Of a DNA stretch of 64,000 nucleotides, positions 1-10,280 are shown piece after piece; within the stretch, counting starts at the first letter, position 1, and each line of letters starts with the position of its first letter. The stretch is from CAKZLS01 sp963786305. GTDB taxonomy: Bacteria; Pseudomonadota; Alphaproteobacteria; Rhodospirillales; Defluviicoccaceae. The notes under the pieces were generated by a model. That model was given only the letters and a program-made list of their open reading frames with translations. It ran no database searches and was not told the origin of the DNA. The position numbers and the translations under genes were made by a program. The stretch lies in contig CAWAYL010000022.1 of the NCBI GenBank assembly GCA_963786305.1, positions 124,001-188,000 of the forward strand. Reading direction: 5' to 3'.

Positions 1-31
1 AAATTTGGAAGCCGACGCGCCTTATCGTTGA
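1..31 (+). CDS. nuoI: NADH-quinone oxidoreductase subunit I, 3' end only
   Basis: The first 31 bases read, in one frame, as the residues NLEADAPYR followed by TGA at 29-31. This is the usual C-terminus of alphaproteobacterial NuoI, the 2x[4Fe-4S] ferredoxin-like subunit linking the peripheral and membrane arms of complex I. Its place directly upstream of nuoJ fits the standard nuo order. Only the last nine codons are in the window, so nothing can be said about the cluster-binding cysteines. Confidence 0.75.
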   Translation, partial: NLEADAPYR

Positions 32-58
32 CTAGAGCCGCGCTATTGGAGAGAAAGG

Positions 59-135
59 GGCGCGCCGCGCGCGGGCCTGTCGTTGAAAAGGGTCGCGCGG
101 CACGCGCGGTAAGAAGGATCGCGCGGCACGCGCGG
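59..135. repeat. GC-rich short direct repeats in the nuoI-nuoJ spacer
   Basis: A 17-bp word, TCGCGCGGCACGCGCGG, occurs at 93-109 and again at 119-135 (26-bp period), with a related GC-rich tract at 59-75. The word is partly self-complementary (CGCG runs), so the spacer RNA could fold. No gene is visible in the 147-bp spacer. It could modulate nuoI-nuoJ co-expression or be a small repeat expansion; no function is claimed. Confidence 0.5.
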
Positions 136-178
136 GGGGACATTTTGTTTTTTCACTCGGGACCGTTCCAGAATCGTC

Positions 179-793
179 ATGATCATTGAGGGGCTCGCCT
201 TTTATCTGTTCGCGTTTATCGCCATTGCCTCCGCGGTGATGGTGATCTCGACGCGTAACCCCGTGCATTCGGTGCTGTTTCTAATTCTGGCGTTCTTCAA
301 TTCGGCCGCCCTGTTCGTGCTGATGGGGGCCGAATTCCTGGCGATGATCCTGGTGGTCGTCTACGTCGGCGCGGTGGCGGTGCTTTTTTTGTTCGTGGTG
401 ATGATGCTGGACATCAACTTCGTCCAGTTGCGCCAAGGTTTCCTGCAATACCTTCCCTTCGGCGCGTTGATCGGGGTGATCTTGCTGGCGGAGCTGCTGA
501 TCGTGCTCGGCGGCTGGACCCTGTCGCCCGATGCGGCGGCCAGCGGCGGCGCGCCGACCCCGCCGCTCGCCGTCATGACCAACACCGAGGCGCTGGGGCA
601 TCTGATCTACACGCACTATCTCTATTTGTTCCAGGCGGCCGGTCTGATCCTTCTGATCGCGATGATCGGCGCCATCGTATTGACCCATCGCCGCCGCACC
701 GGCGTGCGCCGGCAGAACATCGCCGACCAGGTCCGCCGCCGCCCGGAAGAGACGGTGGAGGTGCGCAAGGTACCGAGCGGTCGGGGACTGTGA
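179..793 (+). CDS. nuoJ: NADH-quinone oxidoreductase subunit J
   Basis: The 204-residue protein is a membrane-arm subunit of complex I (NADH:ubiquinone oxidoreductase), part of the proton-translocating path next to NuoK and NuoA. It has five hydrophobic segments, with the conserved glycine- and valine-rich third helix (FLAMILVVVYVGAVAVLFLF), then a periplasmic loop and a basic C-terminal tail. Length and order are normal for the family. The ATG at 179 gives the expected N-terminus, and the TGA overlaps the nuoK start by one base, implying translational coupling. The reading frame is intact. Confidence 0.95.
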   Translation: MIIEGLAFYLFAFIAIASAVMVISTRNPVHSVLFLILAFFNSAALFVLMGAEFLAMILVVVYVGAVAVLFLFVVMMLDINFVQLRQGFLQYLPFGALIGVILLAELLIVLGGWTLSPDAAASGGAPTPPLAVMTNTEALGHLIYTHYLYLFQAAGLILLIAMIGAIVLTHRRRTGVRRQNIADQVRRRPEETVEVRKVPSGRGL

Positions 794-1104
794 TGCTTGA
801 AATTGGACTTGAACACTATCTGTCCGTTGCCGCGATCCTGTTCACGCTCGGCATTTTCGGCATCTTTCTCAACCGCAAGAACGTGATCATCATCTTGATG
901 TCGATCGAGTTGATGCTGCTTGCGGTCAACATCAATCTCGTGGCGTTCTCCATGGAACTCAACGATCTCGTGGGCCAGGTCTTCGCCCTGTTCGTGCTGA
1001 CCGTCGCCGCCGCGGAAGCGGCCATCGGTCTGGCGATCCTCGTGGTCTATTTCCGCAACCGCGGCAGTATCGCCGTCGAAGACATCAACATGATGAAGGG
1101 CTGA
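793..1104 (+). CDS. nuoK: NADH-quinone oxidoreductase subunit K
   Basis: A 103-residue, three-helix antiporter-like subunit (MrpC homologue) of complex I. The conserved membrane glutamates used in proton transfer are visible in IMSIELMLLAVNINLVAF and in the AAAEAAIGLAILV segment. ATG 793 overlaps the nuoJ stop; a GTG at 790 would add one residue. Length is exactly that of the family and the frame is intact. nuoL follows after 10 bases. Confidence 0.96.
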   Translation: MLEIGLEHYLSVAAILFTLGIFGIFLNRKNVIIILMSIELMLLAVNINLVAFSMELNDLVGQVFALFVLTVAAAEAAIGLAILVVYFRNRGSIAVEDINMMKG

Positions 1105-1114
1105 GGGGGCGGAA

Positions 1115-3074
1115 ATGTCGGTTCTGGTTATCTTTCTGCCGCTTCTGGCCGCGATCGTCGCCGGCGCTCTGGCGTTCGTGGCGCCTGACAGTCCGGAGGG
1201 AAAGGCCCGCGTCGACAAGGCCGCCCAGTGGATCACGTGCGGCGCGCTGCTGATCGCGGCGGTGCTGTCGGTGTTCGTGTTTATCGACGTCGCGCTCCGC
1301 GGCAACGCGGGCACCGTCGATCTGTTCACCTGGATCGACTCCGGCACGCTGGAGATTTCCTGGGCGCTCAGGGTGGATACCCTGACCGCGGTCATGCTGC
1401 TGGTGGTGAACGGCGTATCGGCGATGGTGCATGTGTATTCCATCGGTTACATGCACCACGACCACAGCATTCCCCGGTTCATGAGCTATCTGAGCCTGTT
1501 CACGTTCTTCATGCTGATGCTGGTCACCGCCGACAACCTGGTGCAGATGTATTTCGGCTGGGAAGGGGTGGGCCTCGCCTCGTATTTGCTGATCGGTTTC
1601 TGGTACGACCGTCCGTCGGCGAACGCCGCCGCCATCAAGGCGTTCGTGGTCAATCGGGTCGGCGATTTCGGTTTCGCGCTGGGCATATTCGCGACGTTCC
1701 TGCTGTTCGAACTCGGTCAGCTTCGACACCATCTTCGCCGCCGCCGGAAACCAGTCGGAAACGCAAATTCATGTGTTCGGAGCGGAGTTTCACGCGCTGA
1801 CGGTGATCTGTCTGCTGCTGTTCGTGGGCGCCATGGGCAAATCGGCGCAATTGGGCCTGCACACGTGGCTCCCCGATGCCATGGAGGGCCCGACCCCGGT
1901 TTCCGCCCTGATCCATGCCGCGACCATGGTGACGGCCGGCGTGTTCATGGTGGCGCGGCTGTCGCCGTTGTTCGAGTATTCCGAAGTGGCGCTGGCGGTG
2001 GTCACCATCGTCGGCGCGTCCACCGCCATTTTCGCCGCGACGATCGGCTGCGTGCAGAACGACATCAAACGGGTCATCGCGTACTCGACCTGCTCGCAGC
2101 TGGGCTACATGTTCTTTGCCTGCGGCGTGTCGGCTTATTCCGCCGCCATCTTCCATTTGATGACCCACGCCTCGTTCAAGGCGCTTTTGTTCCTGTGCGC
2201 CGGCTCGGTCATTCACGCCATGTCCGACGAGCAGGACATGCGCCGCATGGGCGGCATCTGGAAGATGATTCCGACCACCTACGTGTTGATGTGGATCGGA
2301 TCGCTGGCGCTCGCCGGCGTCTTCCCGTTCGCCGGCTACTTCTCCAAGGACATCGTGCTGGAGGCCGCCTACGGCGCCCACACCGGCGTCGGCATGTACG
2401 CGTTCTGGCTCGGCATCGCGGCGGCGTTCCTGACGGCGTTCTATTCATGGCGGCTGTTGCTGATGACGTTCCATGGCAAGCCGCGGGCCGACGAGAAGGT
2501 CATGGCGCACGTCCACGAGTTGCCGATGGTGATGATCCTGCCGCTCGTGGGGCTTGCCATTGGCGCCATCTTCGCGGGGTACGCGGGCTACAACGCGTTT
2601 GTCGGCTCCGGCGCGCCGGAGTTCTGGGGCAATTCGGTGTTGATTCTGGGTGAGCATGAAGCGCTCGAGAATGCCCATCACGCGCCGGCGTGGGTGAAGT
2701 TCCTGCCGCTGGTCGTGGGTCTGTCCGGGATTGCCCTGGCCTACGTCATGTACATGTTCGTGCCGGGGCTGCCGGGCGCGCTGGCCGGCCGGTTCCAGGG
2801 CGTCTACCGGTTCCTCCTCAACAAGTGGTACTTCGACGAATTGTATAACGCGATATTCGTGCGGCCGGCGTTCGTCCTCGGGCGGGGTCTCTGGAAAAGC
2901 GGCGACGGCACGCTGATCGACGGCCTCGGACCCGATGGCGTGGCCGCCACCAGTCTCAGACTGGCGCGGCGGGCAAGCCGCCTGGAGACCGGATATCTCT
3001 ACCACTACGCATTTGCCATGCTGATCGGAGTCCTGATCTTGGTTTCCTGGTATCTGTTCCAAGCGGCGGGATGA
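1115..3074 (+). CDS. nuoL: NADH-quinone oxidoreductase subunit L (one apparent frameshift)
   Basis: Antiporter-like proton-pumping subunit of complex I, about 650 residues when the two frames are joined. The first frame (from ATG 1115) covers the N-terminal helices and the conserved FGWEGVGLASYLLIGFW segment. After about position 1720 the protein continues one frame over with SFDTIFAAAGNQ, then HTWLPDAMEGPTPVSALIHA, the lysine-bearing quinone/Mrp motif, and the long C-terminal lateral helix to 3074. Removing one G near 1718-1720 restores the whole protein. Flanking nuoK and nuoM are intact, so a sequence error is more likely than a real break. Confidence 0.92.
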
Positions 3075-3081
3075 GGACGAG

Positions 3082-4596
3082 ATGGGTCAGCTGCCAATCC
3101 TTTCGTTAGTCACCTTCCTGCCGCTCGTCGGAGCGCTGTTCATCCTCACCATCCGCGGCGAGGCGGTCGTGGTCGCGCGCAACGCGCGCAACGTGGCGAT
3201 GCTGACGTCGGTCACCACCTTCTTGCTGTCGCTGGGCCTGTGGTTCGGATTCGATGCGACGGCGCCGGCGTTCCAGTTCCAGGAACGGGCGGTGTGGATG
3301 CCGGCGTTCAACATCACCTACCATCTCGGCGTCGACGGCATATCGGTCCTGTTCGTGCTGCTCACCACGTTGCTGACGCCGGTCTGCATCCTGGCCAGCT
3401 GGGAGAGCATCACCGAACGCGTCAAGGAATACATGATCGCGTTTCTGGTGATGGAAACGATGATGGTGGGCATGTTCTGCGCCCTCGATCTCATCGTCTT
3501 CTATATTTTCTTCGAAGGTGTCCTGATCCCCATGTTCCTGATCATCGGCATCTGGGGCGGTGCGCGGCGGGTCTATTCGGCCTTCAAGTTCTTCCTCTAT
3601 ACGCTGGCGGGCTCGGTGCTGATGCTGTTGGCGATGCTCGCCATGTACCTCGAGGCGGGCACCACGGATATCGCGGCCCTGCTCAATTACAACTTCCCCA
3701 TTGAATTGCAGACATGGCTGTGGCTGGCGTTCTTCGCGTCTTTCGCGGTGAAGGTTCCCATGTGGCCGGTTCACACCTGGCTTCCCGACGCCCACGTGGA
3801 AGCACCCACCGCCGGATCGGTGATCCTCGCCGGCGTTTTGCTGAAGTTCGGCGGCTACGGTTTTCTTAGGTTTTCCCTGCCGATGTTCCCGGAGGCGTCG
3901 ATCCTGTTCACGCCGCTGGTCTTCACGCTCAGCATCATCGCGGTGATCTACACCTCGCTGGTGGCGCTGGCGCAGGAAGACATGAAAAAGCTGATCGCCT
4001 ACTCCTCGGTGGCGCACATGGGTTTCGTCACCGTCGGCGCCTTCACCATGACCGCTCAGGGTATCGAGGGCGCCATCTACCAGATGCTCAGCCACGGTAT
4101 CGTCTCGGGGGCGCTGTTCCTCATCGTCGGCGTGGTCTACGACCGCATGCATTCGCGCGACATCGCCACCTACGGCGGGCTTGTTCACCGAATGCCGGCC
4201 TATTCCCTCGTGTTCATGTTGTTCATGCTGGCTTCCGTCGGTCTTCCCGGAACCGGCGGGTTCGTCGGCGAGTTTCTGATCCTGCTGGGCGCCTTCGAGG
4301 CCAACAGCTGGGTGGCGGCGCTGACCGCGCTCGGCGTGATCCTGAGTGCCGCCTACATGCTCTATCTCTATCGCCGGGTGATTTTCGGCACGTTGACCAA
4401 GAGCAGCCTGAAGGCGATCAAGGACTTGAGCCCGAGGGAAGTCGCTGTATTCGCACCGCTCGTCATACTGGTGCTGTGGATGGGCGTGTACCCCGAACCG
4501 TTCCTGAACGTCATGCACGTTTCCGTCGCCAACCTGCTCGACAGGATCGAAGTGGCGCAAGCGGCGATGCAGACAGCCACCGTCCTCGGCCGGTGA
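3082..4596 (+). CDS. nuoM: NADH-quinone oxidoreductase subunit M
   Basis: A 504-residue antiporter-like subunit of complex I with about 14 hydrophobic helices. Conserved features include the LGVDGISVLFVLLTT segment, the helix-5 glutamate region (YIFFEGVLIPMFLIIGIWGG), the WPVHTWLPDAHVEAPTAGSV broken-helix motif, and KKLIAYSSVAHMGFV. The frame is intact over its full length, unlike nuoL and nuoN on either side. ATG 3082 lies 7 bases after the nuoL stop. Confidence 0.97.
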   Translation: MGQLPILSLVTFLPLVGALFILTIRGEAVVVARNARNVAMLTSVTTFLLSLGLWFGFDATAPAFQFQERAVWMPAFNITYHLGVDGISVLFVLLTTLLTPVCILASWESITERVKEYMIAFLVMETMMVGMFCALDLIVFYIFFEGVLIPMFLIIGIWGGARRVYSAFKFFLYTLAGSVLMLLAMLAMYLEAGTTDIAALLNYNFPIELQTWLWLAFFASFAVKVPMWPVHTWLPDAHVEAPTAGSVILAGVLLKFGGYGFLRFSLPMFPEASILFTPLVFTLSIIAVIYTSLVALAQEDMKKLIAYSSVAHMGFVTVGAFTMTAQGIEGAIYQMLSHGIVSGALFLIVGVVYDRMHSRDIATYGGLVHRMPAYSLVFMLFMLASVGLPGTGGFVGEFLILLGAFEANSWVAALTALGVILSAAYMLYLYRRVIFGTLTKSSLKAIKDLSPREVAVFAPLVILVLWMGVYPEPFLNVMHVSVANLLDRIEVAQAAMQTATVLGR

Positions 4597-4623
4597 GCGG
4601 GGACTTAAGGAGACCATAAGACA

Positions 4624-6109
4624 ATGCCGATGGCGGACGTCCCCAATCTGATACCGGCGATGCCGGAAATCTTTCTCGCCCTCGTGGCGATGGGCCTGTT
4701 GATGCTGGGCGTCTGCCAGAAAGAGGGAGGCGAAGCGGAGGATCGGCGGACCGCGCGGCTGATTTCGCGGATCGGCGCGGTGGCGTTGCTGCTGACCCTG
4801 CTTCTGGTCACCACGATCGCCAACCGCGGACCCTCTCTGTCCTTCGGCGATCTTTTCATCGTCGATGACTTCGCGGTGTTCGTTAAGGTCCTCGTTCTGA
4901 TTGCGTCCTGCCTGTCGATCATCATCGCTCAGGACTACCTCGAATCCCAGGGGATGGCGCGGTTCGAGTACACGGTGCTCATCCTGTTCGCGACGCTCGG
5001 CATGCTGATGATGATATCGGCCAACGATCTCATCGCGCTCTATCTCGGTCTCGAGCTGCAAAGCCTGTCGCTCTACGTGGTCGCCACGTTCCAGCGCAAC
5101 GATGTCCGCTCCGCCGAAGCGGGCCTCAAGTATTTCGTTCTCGGCTCCATCGCGTCCGGCATGCTGCTTTACGGCAGTTCGCTCGTGTACGGTTTCGCCG
5201 GAACCACCAACTTCGCTACCCTCGCGCGACCTTCGCCGATCTCCAAGGGGAACCGCCGGCGGTGGGGCTGGTCGTCGGCATCGTCTTCATTCTGGCGGGC
5301 CTGTCGTTCAAGGTGTCGGCCGTGCCGTTCCACATGTGGACCCCGGACGTGTACGAGGGGGCGCCGACGCCGGTTACCGCGTTCTTCGCGGTGGCGCCGA
5401 AGATCGCCGCCATTGCCCTGTTCCTGCGCGTCATGGTGGGACCGTTCGGCGATCTGGTGGCGCAATGGCAGCAGATCGTCGTGTTCGTGTCCATCGCGTC
5501 GATGGTTCTGGGTGCGTTCGCGGCGATCACTCAGAACGAACATCAAGCGCCTGATGGCGTACAGCTCCATCGGCCATGTGGGCTATGCCCTGATCGGCCT
5601 GGCGGTGGGCAACGAGATCGGCGTTCGCGGCGTTCTGATCTACATGACCATCTATCTGTTCATGAACATCGGCGTGTTCTCCTGCATTCTGTCGATGCGG
5701 CGCCGCGAAAAGATGATCGTCGGGATTTCCGATCTCGCCGGGCTTGTCGAAGACCAATCCGCTGATGGCGATGGCGCTGGCGATCTTCATGTTTTCCATG
5801 GCCGGCATTCCGCCGCTCGCCGGGTTCTTCGGAAAGCTGTACGTCTTCATGGCCGCCGTTGACGCCGGGCTGTTACGGACTGGCGATTGTCGGTGTTCTG
5901 ACGAGCGTCGTCGGCGCGTATCTATTATCTACGGATCGTCAAGGTCATGTACTTCGATGACGTCGCCGAGCCCATGGATCGCAACCCTCGGGCGCGAGGT
6001 GCGGTTGGTCATGATCGGGTCAGCCGTGCTGATCGCGTTGTTTTTCCTCTATCCGGAACCGGTGCTTTCGAGTGCCGAAGCGGCCGCGGCCGCGCTGTTT
6101 CCGGGCTGA
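4624..6109 (+). CDS. nuoN: NADH-quinone oxidoreductase subunit N (multiple apparent frameshifts)
   Basis: Third antiporter-like subunit of complex I, about 485 residues when assembled across frames. Pieces in order: N-terminal helices to GTTNFATL (about 5228), KVSAVPFHMWTPDVYEGAPT (5262-5530), NIKRLMAYSSIGHVGYALIG (to about 5745), TNPLMAMALAIFMFSMAGIP (to about 5870), a short YYLRIVKVMYFDD stretch, and the tail LVMIGSAVLIALFFLYPEP ending at 6109. Five of the six breaks (near 5534, 5746, 5874, 5927, 5988) are repaired by deleting one base; the one near 5228 needs -1 or +2. This is the most damaged housekeeping gene in the window. Confidence 0.88.
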
Positions 6110-6119
6110 GGATAACGGC

Positions 6120-6888
6120 TTGGTCCACGGCCCGTCCGTTCCCGAACGGTTCAATATCATCGCGCTGGATCGGGTCGACTTCGACCAACGAGGATATCAA
6201 GAGGCGAGCCGCCGCAGGGCGCACCGGACGGGACCCTGGTGTGGGCCGACGAACAGCTGGCGGGAAGGGGCCGGAGAAGCCGCGACTGGGTATCGCCGCC
6301 CGGCAACTTGTATTGCTCCTTGCTGCTGCGTCCCGCGTGCCCGGCGCACAAGGCCATGCAGTCGAGTTTCGTGACCGCGCTCGCGGTGGCGGACGCCATC
6401 GAGGCCGCGCTTCCGGCGGGCATCCCGGTGACCTGCAAATGGCCGAACGACGTGCTGGCCGAGGGGCGGAAAGTGGCGGGAATTCTGCTGGAATCGTCGG
6501 CCGCGGCCGACGGGGCTCTCGAATGGCTGGTGATCGGCGTCGGGGTGAACGTCTTGTCCTTTCCGCCGCGGACGGACGGCCCGTATCGCGGCGGCATCGC
6601 TTGCCGGCCTGGGCGCCGAGGCGGTGACGCCAGAGCGGCTTGCTGGAAAGTTATTGCGAACGCTTCTACCACTGGTGGGACGTCTGGAGCGCGGCCGGAT
6701 TCGCGGCCATCCGCGATGCGTGGCTCGAACGCGCCCATGGGCTGCGCCAGCCCATTCAGGTGCGGCTCGACAATGACACCCTGGAAGGCGTGTTTCTGAC
6801 GATGGACGAGAGCGGCGCGCTGGTCCTCGGCCAAGGCGCCACCAGCCGGTTGATCATGGCCGGCGACGTTTTCCCGGCCGGTGCCTGA
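6120..6888 (+). CDS. birA: Biotin--[acetyl-CoA-carboxylase] ligase (multiple apparent frameshifts)
   Basis: Short BirA without the N-terminal repressor helix-turn-helix; it would adenylate biotin and transfer it to carrier proteins of biotin-dependent carboxylases. In order: a TTG start (6120), the substrate loop read as DRVDSTNED after repair, the biotin/ATP loop GRGRRSRDW, the conserved CKWPNDVL and KVAGILLE motifs, and GVGVNV. The C-terminal SH3-like domain (6640-6888) contains VRLDNDTLEGVF. Breaks near 6181, 6217, 6590 and 6631 are each repaired by removing one base. It sits between nuoN and coaX, the usual alphaproteobacterial order. Confidence 0.88.
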
Positions 6889-6918
6889 GCAAGCGAACGA
6901 GGAGAGTAGGGCCGATCC

Positions 6919-7692
6919 ATGCTGCTAGCCATCGACACCGGCAACACCAACATCGTTTTCGCGATTTTCGATGACGAGGGTCGAATTCGCGGCGAGTGGC
7001 GATCGTCGACCAACATCAACCGGACGGCCGACGAGATCGGCGTCTGGTTGTCGCAGTTGATGGCCATGGACCAGATCGACCGGTCGGAGGTGAAGGCCTG
7101 CATCATCGCCACCGTCGTGCCGGCCTCGCTGTTCAGTCTGCGAACGCTGTGTCGCAAGTATTTCGGTTGTCAGGCCCTGGTGGTCGGGGCTCCCGACGTT
7201 GATATCGGCATCAAGGTCCTTCTGGACCGCCCCGAGGAAGTCGGCGCCGACCGGCTGGTGAACGCCGTCGGGGCCTATCAGGAATACGGCGGGCCGATGA
7301 TCATCGTCGATTTTGGCACCGCCACCACCTTCGATGTGATCGACGCGGAGGGGAGCTACATGGGCGGCGTCATCGCGCCGGGTGTGAACCTGTCCCTGGA
7401 GGCTCTGCACTCGGCGTCCGCGCAATTGCCGCGCGTCGCCATCGGACGTCCCGAGCGCGTGGTGGGAAAGAATACCGTGCAGGCCATGCGGTCCGGCATC
7501 TTCTGGGGCTACGTCGGAATGATCGAGGGGCTGATCGCCCGTATCTGTCACGAAACCGGTTCGCACATGGACACGGTCGCCACCGGCGGCCTGGCGCCGT
7601 TGTTCACCGAGTGCACGTCGGTCCTGAAGTGGTCCGACCCCGATCTGACGCTCAAGGGGCTGCTCGCCGTTCACCGCCTGAACAGCCGATGA
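6919..7692 (+). CDS. coaX: Type III pantothenate kinase
   Basis: A 257-residue enzyme phosphorylating pantothenate, the first step of coenzyme A synthesis. ASKHA-fold motifs are present: the phosphate-1 loop DTGNTNIVFAIFDD at the N-terminus, the pantothenate-binding GADRLVNAVGAY, the phosphate-2 motif DFGTATTFDVID, and the glycine-rich TGGLAPLF near the C-terminus. A GAGGAGAG-type ribosome binding site precedes ATG 6919. The stop overlaps the RNase J start (ATGA), implying translational coupling. The frame is intact. Confidence 0.96.
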   Translation: MLLAIDTGNTNIVFAIFDDEGRIRGEWRSSTNINRTADEIGVWLSQLMAMDQIDRSEVKACIIATVVPASLFSLRTLCRKYFGCQALVVGAPDVDIGIKVLLDRPEEVGADRLVNAVGAYQEYGGPMIIVDFGTATTFDVIDAEGSYMGGVIAPGVNLSLEALHSASAQLPRVAIGRPERVVGKNTVQAMRSGIFWGYVGMIEGLIARICHETGSHMDTVATGGLAPLFTECTSVLKWSDPDLTLKGLLAVHRLNSR

Positions 7693-9362
7693 CGGACGAA
7701 AGTTCCGCGAGCGCGTTGGTCTTCGTCCCCCTCGGCGGGGCGGGGGAGATCGGCATGAACCTCAACCTTTACGGATACGGCCCATCGCAAACGCGGCGAT
7801 GGCTCATGGTCGATCTCGGGATTACGTTCGCCCGCGCCGCCGGTGCCGGCCTCGACGTGGTCATGCCCGACCCGGCCTTTATCGAGGAAAGGCGCGATCG
7901 CCTGGACGGCCTGCTCATCACCCATGCGCACGAGGATCACCTGGGCGCGGTGCCCTATCTGTGGCCGCGGCTGCGCTGTCCCGTATATGGCACGCGGTTT
8001 TCGCTCTCCGTGTTGCGCCGAAAGCTCGGCGGAAGCCGGCCTGGACGCCGAGGTTCCGCTCCACGAGGTTGACGTGGGCGCGCCGTTTCGCATCGGTCCG
8101 TTCGATCTTGAACTGATCCGGCTCACCCATTCCATTCCCGAGGCCAATGGCGTTGCCATCCGCACCGGAGCCGGCACCGTCATGCACACCGGCGACTGGA
8201 AGTTCGATCCCGGTCCGGTGGTCGGCGAGGCGTCGGACGTCGAGGCTTTGAAACGGGTTTCCGGCGAGGATGTTCTGGCGCTCGTGGGCGACTTCGACCA
8301 ACGCGTTCGAAGACGGCTCGTCCGGTTCGGAAGCCGGGCTTCTCGAACTCCTTGAGCGCGGTCATCGGGCGCTCACGAAAACGCGTCGCCATCACCTGCT
8401 TCGCGTCGAACGTGGCGCGGCTGAAAACCATATCGGCCGCCGCCGCGGCCCATGGGCGCGTCGTCGTGCTCGCCGGGGCATCGTTAAAGCGGTTCAACGC
8501 CACGGCCCGGGAATGCGGCCTGCTGGATGGCGAGCCGCGGTTCGTGGATGATATGGAAGCCGACGCCGTTCCGGCGGACACCATGGTCATCGTCTGCACC
8601 GGAAGCCAGGGCGAGCCCACCGCCGCCCTCACCCGGATCACCAGCGGCCAGCATCCCACGCTGTCCTTGGGATCGGGCGACACCGTTGTTTTCTCCTCGC
8701 GCGTCATCCCCGGCAACGAAGCGGCCATCGGACGTCTGCACAACGCGCTTCTGCGCAACGGTGTCGAGATCGTCACCCAACGCGACGCCCTGGTGCATGT
8801 GTCCGGGCATCCGGCCCGCGATGAATTGGCGCGAATGTATCAATTGATCCGGCCGCGCGCCGCGATCCCGGTGCACGGAGAGCTCCGGCATTTGATGGAA
8901 CACGCCAAGGTGGCGCGGGCCTGCCAGGTGCCGGAGGTGGTCGTCGCCGAAAACGGCGCGGTGGTGCGCCTGGCGCCGGGTCCGGCGGCCGTCGACGGCG
9001 CGGTGGAGGTCGGCCGCCTGGCGTTGGAAGGAAACCGTCTTGTCCCGATCGACGGGAACCTCGTGCGAGAGCGTAATCGGGTCATCTATAACGGGGCGGT
9101 GGTGGTCAGCGTCGCGCTCGACGACAGCGGGGATCTGGTGGGCGAGCCGCGGCTCACAACCATCGGATTGCTGGAGGATGAGGACGATCTTGCTCTGGAA
9201 CTTGTCAGCGGAGCCGTTCGGGACACCGTCCTGGCTATGACCAAATCCGCCCGCCTCGATGACGAGAAGGCGCGGGAAACCATTCGGATCGCGGTGCGTC
9301 GTGTGTTTCGCCGGTGGCTCGACAAAAAGCCGCGTACCCATGTGCATTTGGTGCGATCGTAA
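7689..9362 (+). CDS. rnj: Ribonuclease J (three apparent frameshifts)
   Basis: Metallo-beta-lactamase / beta-CASP ribonuclease for mRNA decay and rRNA processing, about 555 residues after repair. The N-terminal lactamase domain has the zinc motif HAHEDHLGAV and the HTGDWKFDP motif. The repaired segment GDSTNAFEDGSSGSEA is typical of RNase J. The beta-CASP domain carries CTGSQGEP and SGHPARDE, and the C-terminal domain ends at 9362. Breaks near 8024 (extra G), 8292 (extra T) and 8353 (extra T) are each single-base insertions. The start overlaps the coaX stop by four bases. Confidence 0.92.
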
Positions 9363-9474
9363 CCGCGGTGCCCCGCCGCTATCGATGATCGACCGCCTTC
9401 ACAAACCCGGCGGCCCGTGGCATACTCCGCCGCTTTCAAAATCATAATTCAGATAGCGCACCAAGGGGAGATAC

Positions 9475-9952
9475 ATGACCGACAGACCTTTCAAAGTTCT
9501 CGGCATCCAGCAGGTCGCCATTGGCGGTCCCGATAAAGAAAAGATGAAGAAGTTGTGGGTGGACTCTCTCGGACTGACGGTTACCGGCAATTTCAAGAGC
9601 GAGCGCGAGAACGTCGATGAGGATATCACGGCGATCGGCTCCGGACCCTTGAAAGTCGAAGTCGATCTGATGCAACCGGTTGATCCCGAGGGTAAGCCGG
9701 CGGTCCATAAAACGCCCCTTGAACCACATCGGCCTGTGGATAGACGACCTTCCGGCCGCGGTGGAATGGCTCACCGCCAACGGCGTGCGTTTCGCCCCCG
9801 GTGGCATCCGCAAAGGGGCGGCGGGATTCGATATCACGTTTCTGCACCCGAAGGGCAACGAAGAGCTGCCCATTAGCGGCGAGGGGGTCCTGATCGAGCT
9901 TGTGCAAGCGCCCCCCGAGGTCATCGATGCTTTCGCCAAGCTGGCTGCCTGA
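9475..9952 (+). CDS. VOC-family protein, methylmalonyl-CoA epimerase-like (one apparent frameshift)
   Basis: About 158 residues in two frames joined at about 9722, where deleting one T restores the HKTPLNHIGLWIDDLPAAVE stretch. The fold is a paired beta-alpha-beta-beta-beta metal-binding VOC module; FLHPKG and GVLIELVQAP near the C-terminus match the epimerase/lactoylglutathione lyase group. In related genomes an mce gene sits at this spot, before DUF1467 and proS. The N-terminal half diverges from canonical methylmalonyl-CoA epimerase, so substrate is uncertain. A GGGGAGA ribosome binding site precedes ATG 9475. Confidence 0.78.
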
Positions 9953-9986
9953 ACGCCCGTTCGACTAGCCGGGAGCAGGCGTCGGA

Positions 9987-10226
9987 ATGGGCTGGGCAAC
10001 CGGCGTAGCGATCTACTTCGTGATCTGGTGGATCGTAATTTTCATGGTGCTGCCTTGGGGCGTGCGGACCGTTGGCACGGAGGATGTGGCCAAGGGGCAC
10101 GCCCCAAGCGCGCCTCGAAAGCCCTATATGGGCAGAAAACTGCTGGCGACGACGGTTCTCGCCGCCGTGATCTGGGCGATCGTGTTCGCCGTTGTCGAGT
10201 GGGGCGGGCTGTCGTTCAGACAGTAG
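9987..10226 (+). CDS. DUF1467 family small membrane protein
   Basis: A 79-residue inner-membrane protein with two helices (about residues 6-26 and 52-74) separated by a charged cytoplasmic loop. It matches the alphaproteobacterial DUF1467 family, including the segment VLPWGVRT after helix 1 and a PYMGRKLLATT-type entry to helix 2. The usual neighbours are mce upstream and proS downstream, as here apart from tag and azgA in between. Function is unknown. The start codon is ATG 9987 after a GGGAGCAGG-like site. Confidence 0.85.
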   Translation: MGWATGVAIYFVIWWIVIFMVLPWGVRTVGTEDVAKGHAPSAPRKPYMGRKLLATTVLAAVIWAIVFAVVEWGGLSFRQ

Positions 10227-10280
10227 GGTAAGCCGGCGACGTTATAGTGGCGCGAGCGCGGCACCGGCGGAGGACGGGGA

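Noticed and set aside
3106..5061. A 651-codon minus-strand open frame across nuoM and the start of nuoN
   Set aside because: Same explanation: a GC-skewed shadow of strongly conserved plus-strand genes, with extreme His/Gln/Glu composition and no motif.
6176..8296. Frameshifts at GACTC sequences, suggesting errors tied to GANTC (CcrM) methylation
   Set aside because: Two insertions (birA near 6181 and rnj near 8292) do convert GACTCGACC to GACTTCGACC, but most other insertions in the window are not at GANTC sites, so a general insertion bias explains the data better.
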